From Micropterix aruncella (Eukaryota > Arthropoda > Insecta > Lepidoptera > Micropterigidae): a DNA stretch of 64,000 nt. Where the stretch lies: positions 37,241,155 to 37,305,154 of the forward strand of contig OX155950.1 of the NCBI GenBank assembly GCA_944548615.1, read 5' to 3'. The notes under the pieces were generated by a model that searched no databases, was not told the origin of the DNA, and saw nothing but the letters and a program-made list of their open reading frames with translations. Shown piece by piece: positions 29,700-40,735 of this stretch. Positions within the stretch are counted from its first letter, which is position 1. Every line of letters starts with the position of its first letter. Both the position numbers and the translations under genes were made by a program.

Positions 29700-31040
29700 A
29701 TCAAACTTCAATCGGATCCGACATCTGACTAGTGTGGACAGAGGCGGCGATGAAATCTTGCAGCAAAATCTTCAATCTTGGTATTTAAAGGGTCCAATCT
29801 CGTAAGATCTCGGTATTTTACAAGATCTCGCAGATTTCAAAATATTATTTTTTATAATTTATTAGTATTTTGATTAGTTTTATTCCATCTTGGCAAATAC
29901 GAAGTAATGAAATAAAATATATATTTAATCATTTATTTTTAAAAAAAAAACAATATTTTTTAAAGTAACTTCTTCATCACAGTTTCGTCAACTTATCGAC
30001 TTCGGATGATGCGTGTCAGAAATCTAGCAGCAGAAAATGCCCGTTGTGCCTCGACACTTGTCGGTAGCACAGATAACAGGCATTGGTATGCAAGCTGCAG
30101 GTATTGTTTTTTTGTCCCGCCTGATTCAAAGAGATTCAATTCTTTTCTGATAAGTTTGTCGATGGGCGAACCAGTTGCACGTGTAGGACGTTCTTGTACG
30201 CAGGCTTCCAAATCATTTCTAATTCCTCATCAAGAGAGAGAGAGGTGTGTTTGCGGTTGCAGCTACTAAAGATAGAGGCAACTTATCATCATCATTACTT
30301 TCGTTTGATGATTTCGTTTGATAATTTTCGGTTGTCGCTTGCAATAACAACATCGGATCGAATAGACCTCTTGCCAGAATGTGTCGTGATTTTGATAAAT
30401 CGTGTAAAGGAATAAATGTATTTTATGATTCTATAAATATAATAAAAGATTCCATCGTACCTAGCCCATCTCCTCCTTTTTAAGATTTTACTAACTGCCA
30501 TCCTAATGTACTGTATTATATGATTATTATAATATAACATACTATTGTATTGTATCATATTAAATATAAAAAATATTATTACCCAATTACTTATACTTCT
30601 ATTTTGCTCTATCCAAATAACCTTATTAAAAACTTATTAAATTATTTCTTTTCTTACCCTTATATTATTAGTAGCTTTATTATAATTTTTTTCTACTATC
30701 AACGTGTTCATGTTATTTCTATGTTAATGTGTAATGCAAGCATTGCAAACTATTCATAGGATAGTAAATTTGTTTCGTTTAAATATGTTTTTAAGGTACT
30801 AGTATCATATATTTACTATCTGTAAGTTTGCTATAAAATAAAAAAAATAAAAAAATGATGGTATACTATAACAACTGCATCTGCAAATGCTCCCAAATGT
30901 TCATGAAATATGCTGCTTCGCGATCTCGCAAATCTTGTGAGATCGCGCGTGATTTTGCATGCAAGACTAATCTTCTGTATTTCAGATCTTGGTATTTCGA
31001 GATCTCGGTATACCGAGATTGCATTAATCCGATCCGAACC
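29700..31040 (-). mobile_element. hAT element remnant
   Basis: Outer regions share inverted-looking 'tcggatccga'/'tccgatccga' and many 'agatctcg' words (29800-29840 and 30915-31015), bracketing a hAT transposase fragment. Exact ends and TSD not resolved. Confidence 0.5.
29990..30211 (-). pseudogene. hAT transposase C-terminal fragment
   Basis: The minus-strand frame includes KLIRKELNLFESGGTKKQY, LPTSVEAQRAFSAARFL. The PxSVEAxRxFSAA core is the hAT dimerisation domain signature. A stop follows shortly after IIRSR. Confidence 0.8.
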
Positions 31041-31065
31041 CCGACAAGTGGGAACGGGGTCTTAG

Positions 31066-31545
31066 GAATTATGCATTATTGTTTAATAAATTATGGTTGT
31101 AAACGCGGTGCCCGACGCGATGACAAAGTTGATTTGTCACAGGGGAACAACCGCGTGTGGCTGAAAATGTTAAAATTGACCCATTGCAACCGCCGCGAGA
31201 CCGACCCGGCAAACGGACGGCTTTGCAAGCAGCACTAGTTACAGCACGCGGAGGCAAACTCCGGTCGACCGCAAACGCCATCAAAAATCTGCTTCGCGGC
31301 TGCGAATTTCGCAGACGCGACCGAAACGCAGGATTGTTTCTCAACTTGGACCGTCAAAGCGTGCCGCAGCTATCGTCCGAACAGACGTATTATTATGGTA
31401 CGCGCGAGGAGAAGTTTTGCGCTGCCTTCTGGATGACTGCGGTTGACCGCTTTTGGCCCTGATTTCAGCCACAGGCATTTATCATCGCAAGGTTAAATCT
31501 ACCCTCCGTATATAGGGCGCTAAAATACTACATGCATAGTTGAAA
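31066..31545 (+). repeat. Segment E, copy 1 (GC-rich, two copies)
   Basis: Shares long identical runs with 55310-55760 (minus), e.g. gccatcaaaaatctgcttcg and gaggagaagttttgcgctgcc. Both copies have open frames (31157-31462 here), but they shift relative to each other, so no protein is supported. Function unknown. Confidence 0.7.
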
Positions 31546-31989
31546 TATCGCGGTATCTAAAGCTTACGCGATTCCAAGAGAGGGGGGGGGGGGGGGGCAC
31601 ACACAATAATTATATAGGGTGTCTTAACAAGAGCGCCGATTTTGAATTTGTCGGCATTTTGTGCGAGTAATGCGGTAATTATTTTTTGATAACTGTCATG
31701 TACAGACCACGGGATTAATAGTTAGAGTACATATTTATTAAAAAAAACGGGGAATGTGCCGCGAAAACGGGTTTTTTGCAATAATGTGTCAAATGAATCG
31801 ACAGTTCAATAATTATTTTTAAAATGTGTGTATGCGCGCCAAGCCCTTCAACCCCCCAACTTCAAACTCTCCTCCCCCCCAAGTGTCAAGTAATTGTGAT
31901 CGTAAATGTTGTATATTTATATTATTTTTATAGTATTATTGGGGTATTAAAATGGTTATTTTCCAAAATGATGTAGGTAGTATTTTCTT

Positions 31990-32400
31990 AAATATGGCAG
32001 AATTCAAAAACTATTTGTTTTGCTTGTATAAGAGATGATCCAACAAAATTTCACAATGTGATTTCGGCCCAATGACTCACCTGTATACCGAATTTCAAGT
32101 CTCAAAATTCAAAATTCCCAGATTAATGTATGACTACCGCGCCCTGGTGGATCGATTTCAACCACAACCTTTTCAAGCCTTGCCATGATTAAAATTAAAT
32201 GATGTCTGCATGCAAAATTTCGGCTCAATCGAACGCATCGTTTGGGCGCAATCATATAAGTATACACACACAGACACTTTCACAGACACACAACACAGAG
32301 ACAGGCTTCAATTTGGAAACTATCCTAATCGTATCGGGGGGGGGGGGGGGAGAAGGGGGGGGGGGTCAACATAGATCTTTACGTCATCTCAAATAAAAAA
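31990..32400 (-). repeat. Family B repeat copy
   Basis: Inverted copy with 'gatgtctgcatgcaaaatttcggctcaatcgaacgcatcg', a CA microsatellite (32263-32300) and a G-run (32336-32362). The part after the microsatellite matches the start of the copy at 405-560. Confidence 0.65.
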
Positions 32401-32700
32401 ATTGAGACAAAATTCATGCAGATGTGAAGACCACTGTTCGTCGCTGTCCTGGTCGATCCCTCGAAAACATAGCCGCAGTGAGGGTAAGTCTAGCCGAGAG
32501 TCTCGGCACTTATATTCGGCATCGTGCTCAAGAACTGAACATCACCGGACCCACTGTGCAACAAATTTTGATAAGAGATCCGCGTTTGCACCCGTACAAG
32601 GTTCAATTGATGCAGGAACCCAAGCCAAGAGACCATGCGCATCGCAGTAAATTCGTTAATTGTTTGATTCGGCAGTCTTATTGAGACACCCTTATTTATT
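32400..32700 (+). pseudogene. Mariner/Tc1-like transposase N-terminal fragment
   Basis: The frame includes RRCPGRSLENIAAVRVSLAE, IRHRAQELNITGPTVQQIL and HPYKVQLMQEPKPRDHAHR. This is the paired helix-turn-helix region of an abundant insect mariner-like transposase (KVQL.QELKP.DH..R..F). A related piece is at 53440-53700 on the other strand. Confidence 0.7.
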
Positions 32701-32957
32701 CCTCTCATTTTTCTCTTCTCAGACCACGTAACAATAAAAACGAAAGGAAAAGATGAATTGGAAATGATAGTGATGAACGGGACTCCTATGGTGATTTTTT
32801 CAAATATTTCATTTCACTTCATGAAACCCGAACCGCGAGTGGGTTACTAGATAGTTTTTGCAAAGAAATCGGCCAGAGTAAAACTGAAATCACACACTTT
32901 CACCTCGGGTCTCTCACCTTTTAAAACTGAATTCGTTTATAGTGTACAATAGATATA

Positions 32958-32970
32958 TAGAACATTATTA
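32958..32970. repeat. 13-bp TSD, left (tagaacattatta)
   Basis: Repeated exactly at 33617-33629, bracketing family A copy A4. Confidence 0.85.
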
Positions 32971-33616
32971 GCGAGTTAATGGGCCCTTGCTGAGTTGGCA
33001 ACGAAGACCCATTCTGTTAATGGTTAGTCACACTCACGGGTCAACACCTATCCGACTGCCTCCACGCATGAAGTGCGAGCCTGGGTAGGACTCTGGCCTT
33101 ATCGTTAGTTTCCCCTGGGAATCAATCTTCTGGCGCTCCTGGACGGTCTGCGCACCGTGCGGCATAAGCCAATCGATTGCGCACTCTGGATTGGGAGTCT
33201 GGAAGCAGTACTGTTTCCTATAGAGCGGGGGTGGTTGCGGATCTTACGGCGACTGCTCTTGAAACGACCATCGGCTTCCCGATCCTGGGTGAACAGCCAG
33301 GCAAAGGATGCCGTGGTCCGCGATAGATTCGGTATACACCGTTTCACCGCTTTGTAAGGGAGAGGACCGCGCAAGCGACCTCGAACTCGTATCCAATCGA
33401 GACACTGAAGTAATCTGGTCTCATTTAGAAGTAAGGGCGTGAGTGTATGCCCGCTGGGTAACACTCCTGGCTATCTCGCGGTTAAGGCGTTTGCCTCTTA
33501 CGGGTTTGTGGCAGAGCTAGACGATGGACTGTTTTGTCCAAGTCTTCTGCGCTCACTCCAGGGAGATCGTTAAAACTTCCTGAGGTGACGGACTCGCCCG
33601 CTTTAGTCGACAACCC
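32971..33616 (+). mobile_element. Family A retroposon copy A4, 646 bp, with TSD
   Basis: Complete copy from gcgagttaatgggccc to gtcgacaaccc with a 10-13-bp target duplication (TAG may belong to the element end). Closely similar to A3 and A5. Inserted into arm 1 of the inverted duplication. Confidence 0.85.
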
Positions 33617-33629
33617 TAGAACATTATTA

Positions 33630-35070
33630 TATAATGGCATATTTGTATTGGAACAAAATAGTTCGATACAGTTTACTCAAATGGCGTACGATTTCGAGTA
33701 TATTGCAATGCAACTTTCCATACTCTTCCTAATTCAAATAAAGTAACAACGGAAGGGACAGATAACCACTAAAATAGTCGCTGGCGCTATCAGCGCTATC
33801 AATTTACAAATTTGCTTAATAAGAGGGGTCACTTAAAACGGTGTGACACTTAAAGGGGTATATTATATCACAGTAATTAATTAAATCATGAAATTGGGCG
33901 GTCTAGTTAGTTTCCAGCATGCTTCAGTTAATTCACTAATACTGTTTTCAAATATCTATTACAGGTGGAAGTTGTAGGTATAACGTAACAAACGTACACT
34001 GAAGCCATTGTTCCGGCTCAACAAGTTTGAAGTGCTCAACCAAAGATAAACGCAATTATTTAATTAGGATTTTACTCACTCATTTGGAGCAACGTTTAAT
34101 TACTTAACTCCCGCTCGTTTACTACCTGCTTAATTGTGCAAGACGAAGTGGCGTTGTAAGTGTAAAAACGGGGCTATACGTAAAAGTTTGGAAAACATGT
34201 AATAAGCAGGGGCGGCACGGGACCGACACGAGATAATGAGTACAGGGGCTGGAAAATTGAAAATACAAAGTTGATAATTTAGAAGAACGGGCAAAAATGT
34301 ATGGGCGCTGGGCCCACCTCTTCAAAAACAAAAACGTATTTACCACTGGAAAGATCTTTTCATCTAGAATATGTATGACTACTACAACTCACCTTAATTA
34401 TGAGCCGTTTCAGAATTTTGAAGTTTAGAAAGTTTAAAAATAAACAAATAAATAAATAAACTAACTACACGAATGACATTTATTTATTTGAAACATATTA
34501 TTTGCAGTGAGGTTCCATAAAAGATAGTATATTAAGATCTACAATCACTGGGCACACCATGTTGGACAGCTGATCTTAGCATATTACATAGATACGTCAG
34601 TAAACAGAGCGGTAATGAAATCATGAGACACATTACAGAGTTCATGCAATATATCCCAGTATGTCCCATTCATATACTGCTAACAAACTCAAGCATTCTT
34701 AAGAATATATAGTTTGTACTCTCACAGCGTATGTACTTTATACATTTCAGGTATTCTGCGATGATTTTCGTTTGAACATTTAATAAAAATACAATGCTGG
34801 CATGAGCATTGTATGTTGCCTTAGGGGATATTAGGTATTACGCCATATTTAATATGCTCATTTAATATTTAATAACGCCATATTTAATAACTCAGAGACG
34901 GCTCATAATTGAGATCAGTCGTTCAAGTAATAAATGTTTAACATAAAGAGATCTTTCATCGGTATGTGAATTACAGCTATTGGAATAGTGAGCCTAAAAA
35001 GCCCATTCTCTTTTATTTCGATAAAATCATAACAAATTGTACTTAGCCAATATATTCCAATATGTTGAAA
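33630..35070. other. Arm 1, unique-looking segment with insertions
   Basis: 33630-34290 and 34985-35070 match 52290-52990 inverted (e.g. gggaccgacacgag; tttaattacttaact/agtaattaaac). 34290-34985 is an insertion lacking in arm 2 and includes (aaat)n at ~34440-34465. No gene found. Confidence 0.5.
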
Positions 35071-35800
35071 CTTAGCCAATATAAAAAATGAACACGACGT
35101 ACGGACAAAGACATTACACATTTCTAGCTCCAAAGCTTTACAATATACTGACAATGGACGTTCAAACGACCGACGTACCTTACGCTACGTTTAGAAGAGT
35201 GGTGGCAACATGGCTTTTAAATAAATCTAGGGAAGACTGTGAAAAATTATTAAGGTCTCAGGTGTGATCGTGATATATATTTATTTATATTTTATATATT
35301 ATAACTCTATTTTATATACCTACTATCATATTATATGTATGAATTTATATATAATATTACTATATATATGTTATATGGTATATATAATATATATATTATA
35401 TTAATATATATCTATATATGGTATACATATTTATATGTGTTTATATCAAATATATAAAAAAAATTATTATTATTCCATATAACTTAGTAGATTGTCATAA
35501 ATTTTAATTTAGTTTATAATTTTATTGATGTTTTTAAATTTAACTTTAAATTTTAAATTATACTCAAGTATTAGATAAGACTTGCCCTCTCGTCTCAAAA
35601 GAATTCATCGATGTTAGTACCACCTCAACACAGGTTCATACCTAGTGAGGTGGTAAACCGTCATGTCAAAAGATGAATTTCCTTTCTAAGCTAGGTATAA
35701 TATATACACTTATTATAAACTGTTTTTTTTGTTAGAATAAGGATTTTCTTTGTAATTTGTATCTTGAATTATGGAAATAAATAAATAAATAAATAAATAT
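35071..35800 (+). pseudogene. LINE 3' end (copy H1): RT C-terminus, UTR, tail
   Basis: The frame includes GQRHYTFLAPKLYN and FRRVVATWLLNKSREDCEKLL, then a stop at ~35266. The 3' UTR has a stem-loop (35618-35627 with 35646-35655) and ends in (aaat)n at 35776-35800. Flanking sequence resumes homology with arm 2. Confidence 0.75.
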
Positions 35801-36093
35801 TCCAGTTAGCACTAAATACTGTAAATAATGCTTAATAATAAATAAGAAAACTGCATTTGGGTCTTTTTATGTTTCAGTTTCCTACTTAAAGCGAGGCTGC
35901 ATTGAACGATTAATTTGATATATTTGATAATTTGAATAATAACTAGGTAATAACTTTAAATTATTTACTAGGATTTTATATCTATATTTTTATCTACTTT
36001 TAATGTACCAGGATATATATTATTTAATGTTTTCACTAATTGCTCTTCATCTTACCATATCACTTGTTATATATTATACTATGTTATATATTA

Positions 36094-36812
36094 TACCCGT
36101 GCTCACTTCGTTGGGCGGTAAAACTTTTTACCTGTGATGAAATTATGAGTGTGGTTCGGTTAGTACTGAGTGCTATGATTTATTTCCTGACTGCCAAAAG
36201 AAGCGTTATATTTATACTGCATATGTATGTATGTATTTGCATGCCAAATTGACTATATTACCGTTATTTGTGAGTGTCTTCTTGTGAGTGTCTTATTTGT
36301 GAGTGTCTTATCTCTTTAACTATTAATGCAGTAAGAGGGAAAAGTCTTTTTTTTATAGCTTGAGACCATAAATTTACTTATTTGATAAGAATTCATAATC
36401 GTTGATAATATGACCAAAAAACATGACCTAACGATTTAAATATTTAAAAAAAATATAATATACTACTTTTTGTGACTTAAATATAAAAGTTAGACATATG
36501 CTATCGCTGACTTTTTTGTAGGCATTATCAAGCTCCACAACTTTTCTCTAGAATTTAATCATATATCTCTCATCGTTAAGGCAGCGTTAGTTAGAAAAAT
36601 TTTCGTTCGACCGTTTTTTCTCCGACATACTTTGCAAATCCGACTACTAGAAAGTCTTTTCATTTTTTTGATTAATATATAGCCCATGACACTCACAAAT
36701 AGCGTGGCTTTCTATTGGTAGAAGAATTTTTAAAATCGTTTCAGTAGATCCAGAGATTACTTCCTACAACGTCACAAACTTTACCTCTTTATAATAGTAG
36801 TATATATTATTA
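36094..36812 (-). mobile_element. Helitron-like element, LEP1-type (copy C3), 3' end shortened
   Basis: Minus-strand copy homologous to 26294-27023. The + strand starts cccgtgctcacttcgttgggcgg, lacking the CTAGCTGA terminus seen in copy C1, and ends tacctctttataatagtag. Confidence 0.75.
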
Positions 36813-36884
36813 AAATGGAAGAACTAGTCTACTCCGTGATATTGTTGAATAATCTAAATCGGTTGTACGAGCTAAGTGGGTCAA

Positions 36885-37455
36885 TTTTTACTTCCCCGTC
36901 AGAGGAAAAGTATTGTGAAGGCACATCTGTGTGTCTGTGTCTCTAGTTGTGTGTATTCCTCCACGATAGCGCCCAAACGCTTCATCCGATTGAGCTGAAG
37001 TTTGGCATGCAGGCATCATTTGATATGGCAAGATTTGTGATTGAAATCGGTCCACCAGGAGGCGTGCTAGTCATACTTCAATCTCGAAGTATTGGACTTA
37101 GCAACTTAAAATTCGGTACACAAATATGAGTCGTTGGGTCGAAACCTCATTGGTTAAAATATCTCGTATACAAGAAGCACAAATATTTTTTAAATTCCGC
37201 CGTATTTAAGAAAATACTACGGCGTATTGGAAAGTAGCCATTTGAAAACCACGGAATTACAAAAAAAATACTACCAATATACTACATATGCGGTTATTAT
37301 CACTTGACACAGTCACTATCGGGGGGTGGGTGGCGGGGGTGGGGTAGTTTGCGTGGGGGATTGAAATGGTTTGGGGTTGGAGGGGTTGAGAAGGTTGCCA
37401 CGCGGGGGAGGTGGGAGATTGTCTGCTTGCCGGGAAAGTCTTGGGGTGACACAAC
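36885..37455 (+). repeat. Family B repeat copy
   Basis: Runs from cagaggaaaagtattgtgaaggcac through cgatagcgcccaaacgcttcatccg and a G-rich block (37320-37410) to gccgggaaagtcttggggtgaca. This copy shows the probable full extent of the family. Confidence 0.7.
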
Positions 37456-38054
37456 AGATTTTTGTACGTTAAAAACAATCTGAACACAAGAATGTCCGCG
37501 AGTATCAATTATATAATTCCGTCAGTCAGGACAACATTTGCCCAGAGACATATATTCTACATAGCCCCAAAATTATATAATTCCCTTAGTGAAGACATGA
37601 AAAATTATCCTAACATAAAAATATTTAAAGCAAACCTTAATAGATGGCTACTTAACAAGGGATATGTAAAATCTGATCAACTTCTTTGCAACGCACGACA
37701 ATTTATTTAGTATCACTTATCTATTTTTCTTAATTAAATTTTATTAAATTACAACTATAAATGTATATATTTATTACATAGCTATATTTTTTATAAAATT
37801 GGTATATTTATGTATATATACAGGTGGTGGGTCCAAATAATTTATTTAAAAAAAAAAACACTTCATTTCTTAAAATTGCATAAAAATATGCACATCTAGA
37901 GACGGGCCAAATTATCGCCTAGTTAGATGTGCTATTGGCAGTAAAGGTCATGTAAGATGTGTTAAACCTCCCTATATTAATTATTAAATAATTTATATAA
38001 TTATTATAAGATTACATGACCTATGAATGAACTGTATACCTAATCCTATGTACC

Positions 38055-38085
<31 letters not shown>

Positions 38086-38090
38086 AGTAG
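37456..38090 (+). pseudogene. LINE 3' end (copy H2): RT C-terminus, UTR, tail
   Basis: The frame includes TTFAQRHIFYIAPKLYNSL and FKANLNRWLLNKGY, then a stop at ~37710. A UTR stem-loop lies at 37890-37932, and an (aaat)n tail at ~38058-38087. Confidence 0.8.
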
Positions 38091-38726
38091 CGCAGATTCT
38101 GAGAGAGTAATATTAGGATTCTTATAAATGATTCTACTATAAATATAGTATGTCGATAGGTAGCCAAAGGTACACGACCCTTTGTAAAAGTATATTCTAC
38201 GTAACGAGAAATCTATGGACGAAATTCGGTAAGACGTTAAAAAACGCTTTTCCAGTGAGGATCATAGAAAAACGTAAAAAACGCTTTAGAGGTGAAAAAC
38301 CTTTTTGAATTCTCATAGTCAAATAGTCGAACAACACTCTAAATAAAAGACAAACCCTTCAAAGTTTACTAATTTTTAGCAAAAAAATCGAATAATAAAA
38401 TATTTGGTAATTTTTTCCCGGGGTTCTATTTTTTCCAAAAAAAAATGCAGATTTTTTTTGAAAATCTAAATATTTTAAAATATTTCCTATATAGAGGATA
38501 TAGTTATTATTAATTATAAGTTGATCATGGTATAGGTTATTTAAAAATCAGAAAGTGAATAAAATATTAAAATTGCAATTTTGCGCCGATTACATACGGA
38601 GTCGCATTAATACTTTGAGGACCTAAGCTTTGCAGTAGAGTATGGAAATTTTTAATACATAAAACTGTTAATGGGCTACAAAAATAACATATATGTCATG
38701 TTTTGTGAAAATTGGTTCAATAGATT
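38091..38726. other. Unassigned AT-rich DNA
   Basis: No feature recognised. Confidence 0.4.
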
Positions 38727-39170
38727 TTGTATTATAAAATACAGAGTATTTGGAGATACAGGAATAAAACCCTGTATCTCCAACCGTTCGTAGCAGGTAC
38801 TGTCAAGTTCCAGGCGACTAGTCGATACTTAGGCCTCAAACTTTTTAATAAATTGCCCAAAAGATTAAAAGCGATTAAAAACATCGATATTTTCAAGAGA
38901 TTCATCCGAGTCTATCTGCTTAAAAGCAACATGTATGCTCATAACGACTTCTTAAAATATTTTGAAAATACATAGCATCGTATCTACCCATTTAATCTAA
39001 TACATATTATTTACCGTTAATTGTTTTGTTGTAAACTGTTATCATATAGTCTTTGTTTTTGTAAATTGGTAAGTTTAAAGTTATATATTGTATATCATCT
39101 CTTGGCTAAATTGAGTAACTAGTTTAAGATTAATTACTGTCATTCCTACACAATAATTGTATGGTTGTAT
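38727..39170 (+). pseudogene. LINE RT C-terminal fragment
   Basis: The frame includes SRYLGLKLFNKLPKRLKAI and IFKRFIRVYLLKSNMY, the LINE end domain, then a stop at ~38975 and an AT-rich UTR. A different family from H1-H3. Confidence 0.65.
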
Positions 39171-40179
39171 TGGATATACATACTTTTCACTTTATCTTTA
39201 TAAATTGATGGGCCATAAGTGACCCTGTGGCTCCATAAAGATGCAAAGTTGCAACTTTTTCCACTATTTGATTATTTTATTATTCACCTCAGAAATCATA
39301 TGTACTAACATGTACTAAAATAAGAAAAATCAAATTTAAAAAAGTTGACATAAATGTTTATCTAATTATTTAAAATCGTTGGTCAATTACGTTGTTTGTT
39401 GTACGAGTTCGTACGAGTTCGTTGGTCAATTACGATATCAAAAAATACGACATATTTTTAAACAACAATATTTTTCTTTGCTAATATTATAATTCTGATA
39501 TCTCAATAAAATGGAAAGTATAAAATATATATATTATTCGTATTCGACAATTTACAAAAAATATTTTTGAAGTTATGGGACACATATGTCCCATGAAAGG
39601 GTTAAAGAAATAGTTTCTGGAGTCCAATGTTTCTGCCAATTTACTTTAAACTTTGTTTACACAGAAAACACGCTTTCTAAAATTCTGCATAAAATTGAGC
39701 AAACTAATGAAAAGTGCTTTCATAATAAGTGACGTTATGGCGAAAAAAACTATTATATTAGCAATGAACAATTTCAATGTTGTTAAATCGCAGAGTGTAA
39801 GAGAATTTGAAATTGGGCTAAACGGTAAAACTTTTGCTAAAATAATATATTGGAGTCAGAGAATATAAAATCCTTAATGTATACCCCTGTTTTTGATTAT
39901 TTTGCTTCTAAAATTCGATAGAATGTCTGGAACCTTAGAATGTTTTTAAAAGTCGATAACATATCTGGAACCTTAGGATGTTTCTAGAAGTCGATAGAAT
40001 GTCGAACATTTCGCTATTTTGGCAATAATAAGTTAAGCATTCCTAATAGGTCATAGAAACAAAATAATTAAAAAACAAATGCCTAACAACTTTAGCCTAA
40101 ACAAAATTCGCTTTTCCTAGAAATCAGTTAGTAACATTTCAATAAATAATTTCAGCATTTTACTTCTCAGTCCTACCAA
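39171..40179. other. Unassigned; short tandem near 39920
   Basis: A ~50-bp unit (gtctggaaccttag.atgtttt.. aagtcgata) is repeated at about 39925 and 39965. 'cgttggtcaattacg' is repeated near 39378 and 39420. No gene. Confidence 0.45.
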
Positions 40180-40735
40180 CCGACGCGGAGGTAAAGTATT
40201 GGGAACGCACTAAAAAAATGTTGGAGGTGAAGATGAGGTATGTCTGTGTGTCTGTGTGCATGTGTGTCTCTGTGTGTGTGTGTGTATTCCTCTACGATAG
40301 CGCCCACACGCTTTATCAGATTGAGCTGAAATTTGGCAAGAAGGCATCATTTGGATATGGAAACATTTGGTTATGGAAACTTGAAATTCGGTATACGCCA
40401 TTTTGGACCGAAATCACGTCACGAAATATTAGTTGGAATATTTTGTATACGAGCGACACAAATAATATTTAAAATCCGACAAATTAATGAAAATACTACA
40501 TAATATTTGAAAATACCGTTTTTATAACCCAGAAAATACCACAGATATACTACGAATTGGTGCGCGGAAAAGCAGTGTTGGGGAGGGGGGGGGGAAGGAG
40601 GTGGCGGGGGATCGCTTGCAGACACGGGAAAGGCCGTGAAAGATACGCACAGACACACACAGAGACACACAGCAGATGTAAATCTGGAAATAGTCTTAAC
40701 CCTCGTTTGTACACTATATTGTTCCGCTCACGGAG
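40180..40735 (+). repeat. Family B copy followed by an inverted partial copy
   Basis: Forward B runs from caaccgacgcggaggtaaagtattg to ~40560. After a G-run, 40640-40735 (cacagacacacacag ... tggaaatagtcttaa) matches the inverted B start as at 32265-32330, so the two halves form an imperfect foldback. Confidence 0.6.

Larger units (their letters stand above)
31060..36000 (+). repeat. Inverted duplication, arm 1
   Basis: This block matches 51900-55830 on the opposite strand in the same internal order: a GC-rich segment (31066-31545 with 55310-55760), a spacer with a G/C run (31560-31830 with 55060-55330), family B (31990-32400 with 54412-55035), a mariner-like fragment (32425-32690 with 53440-53700), then ~1.5 kb of unique-looking DNA. 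Arm 1 is interrupted by family A copy A4, by 34290-34985 and by a LINE end. Confidence 0.7.

Noticed and set aside
31157..31462. Possible protein in segment E
   Set aside because: The homologous copy at 55404-55688 shifts frame, so no protein is conserved between copies.
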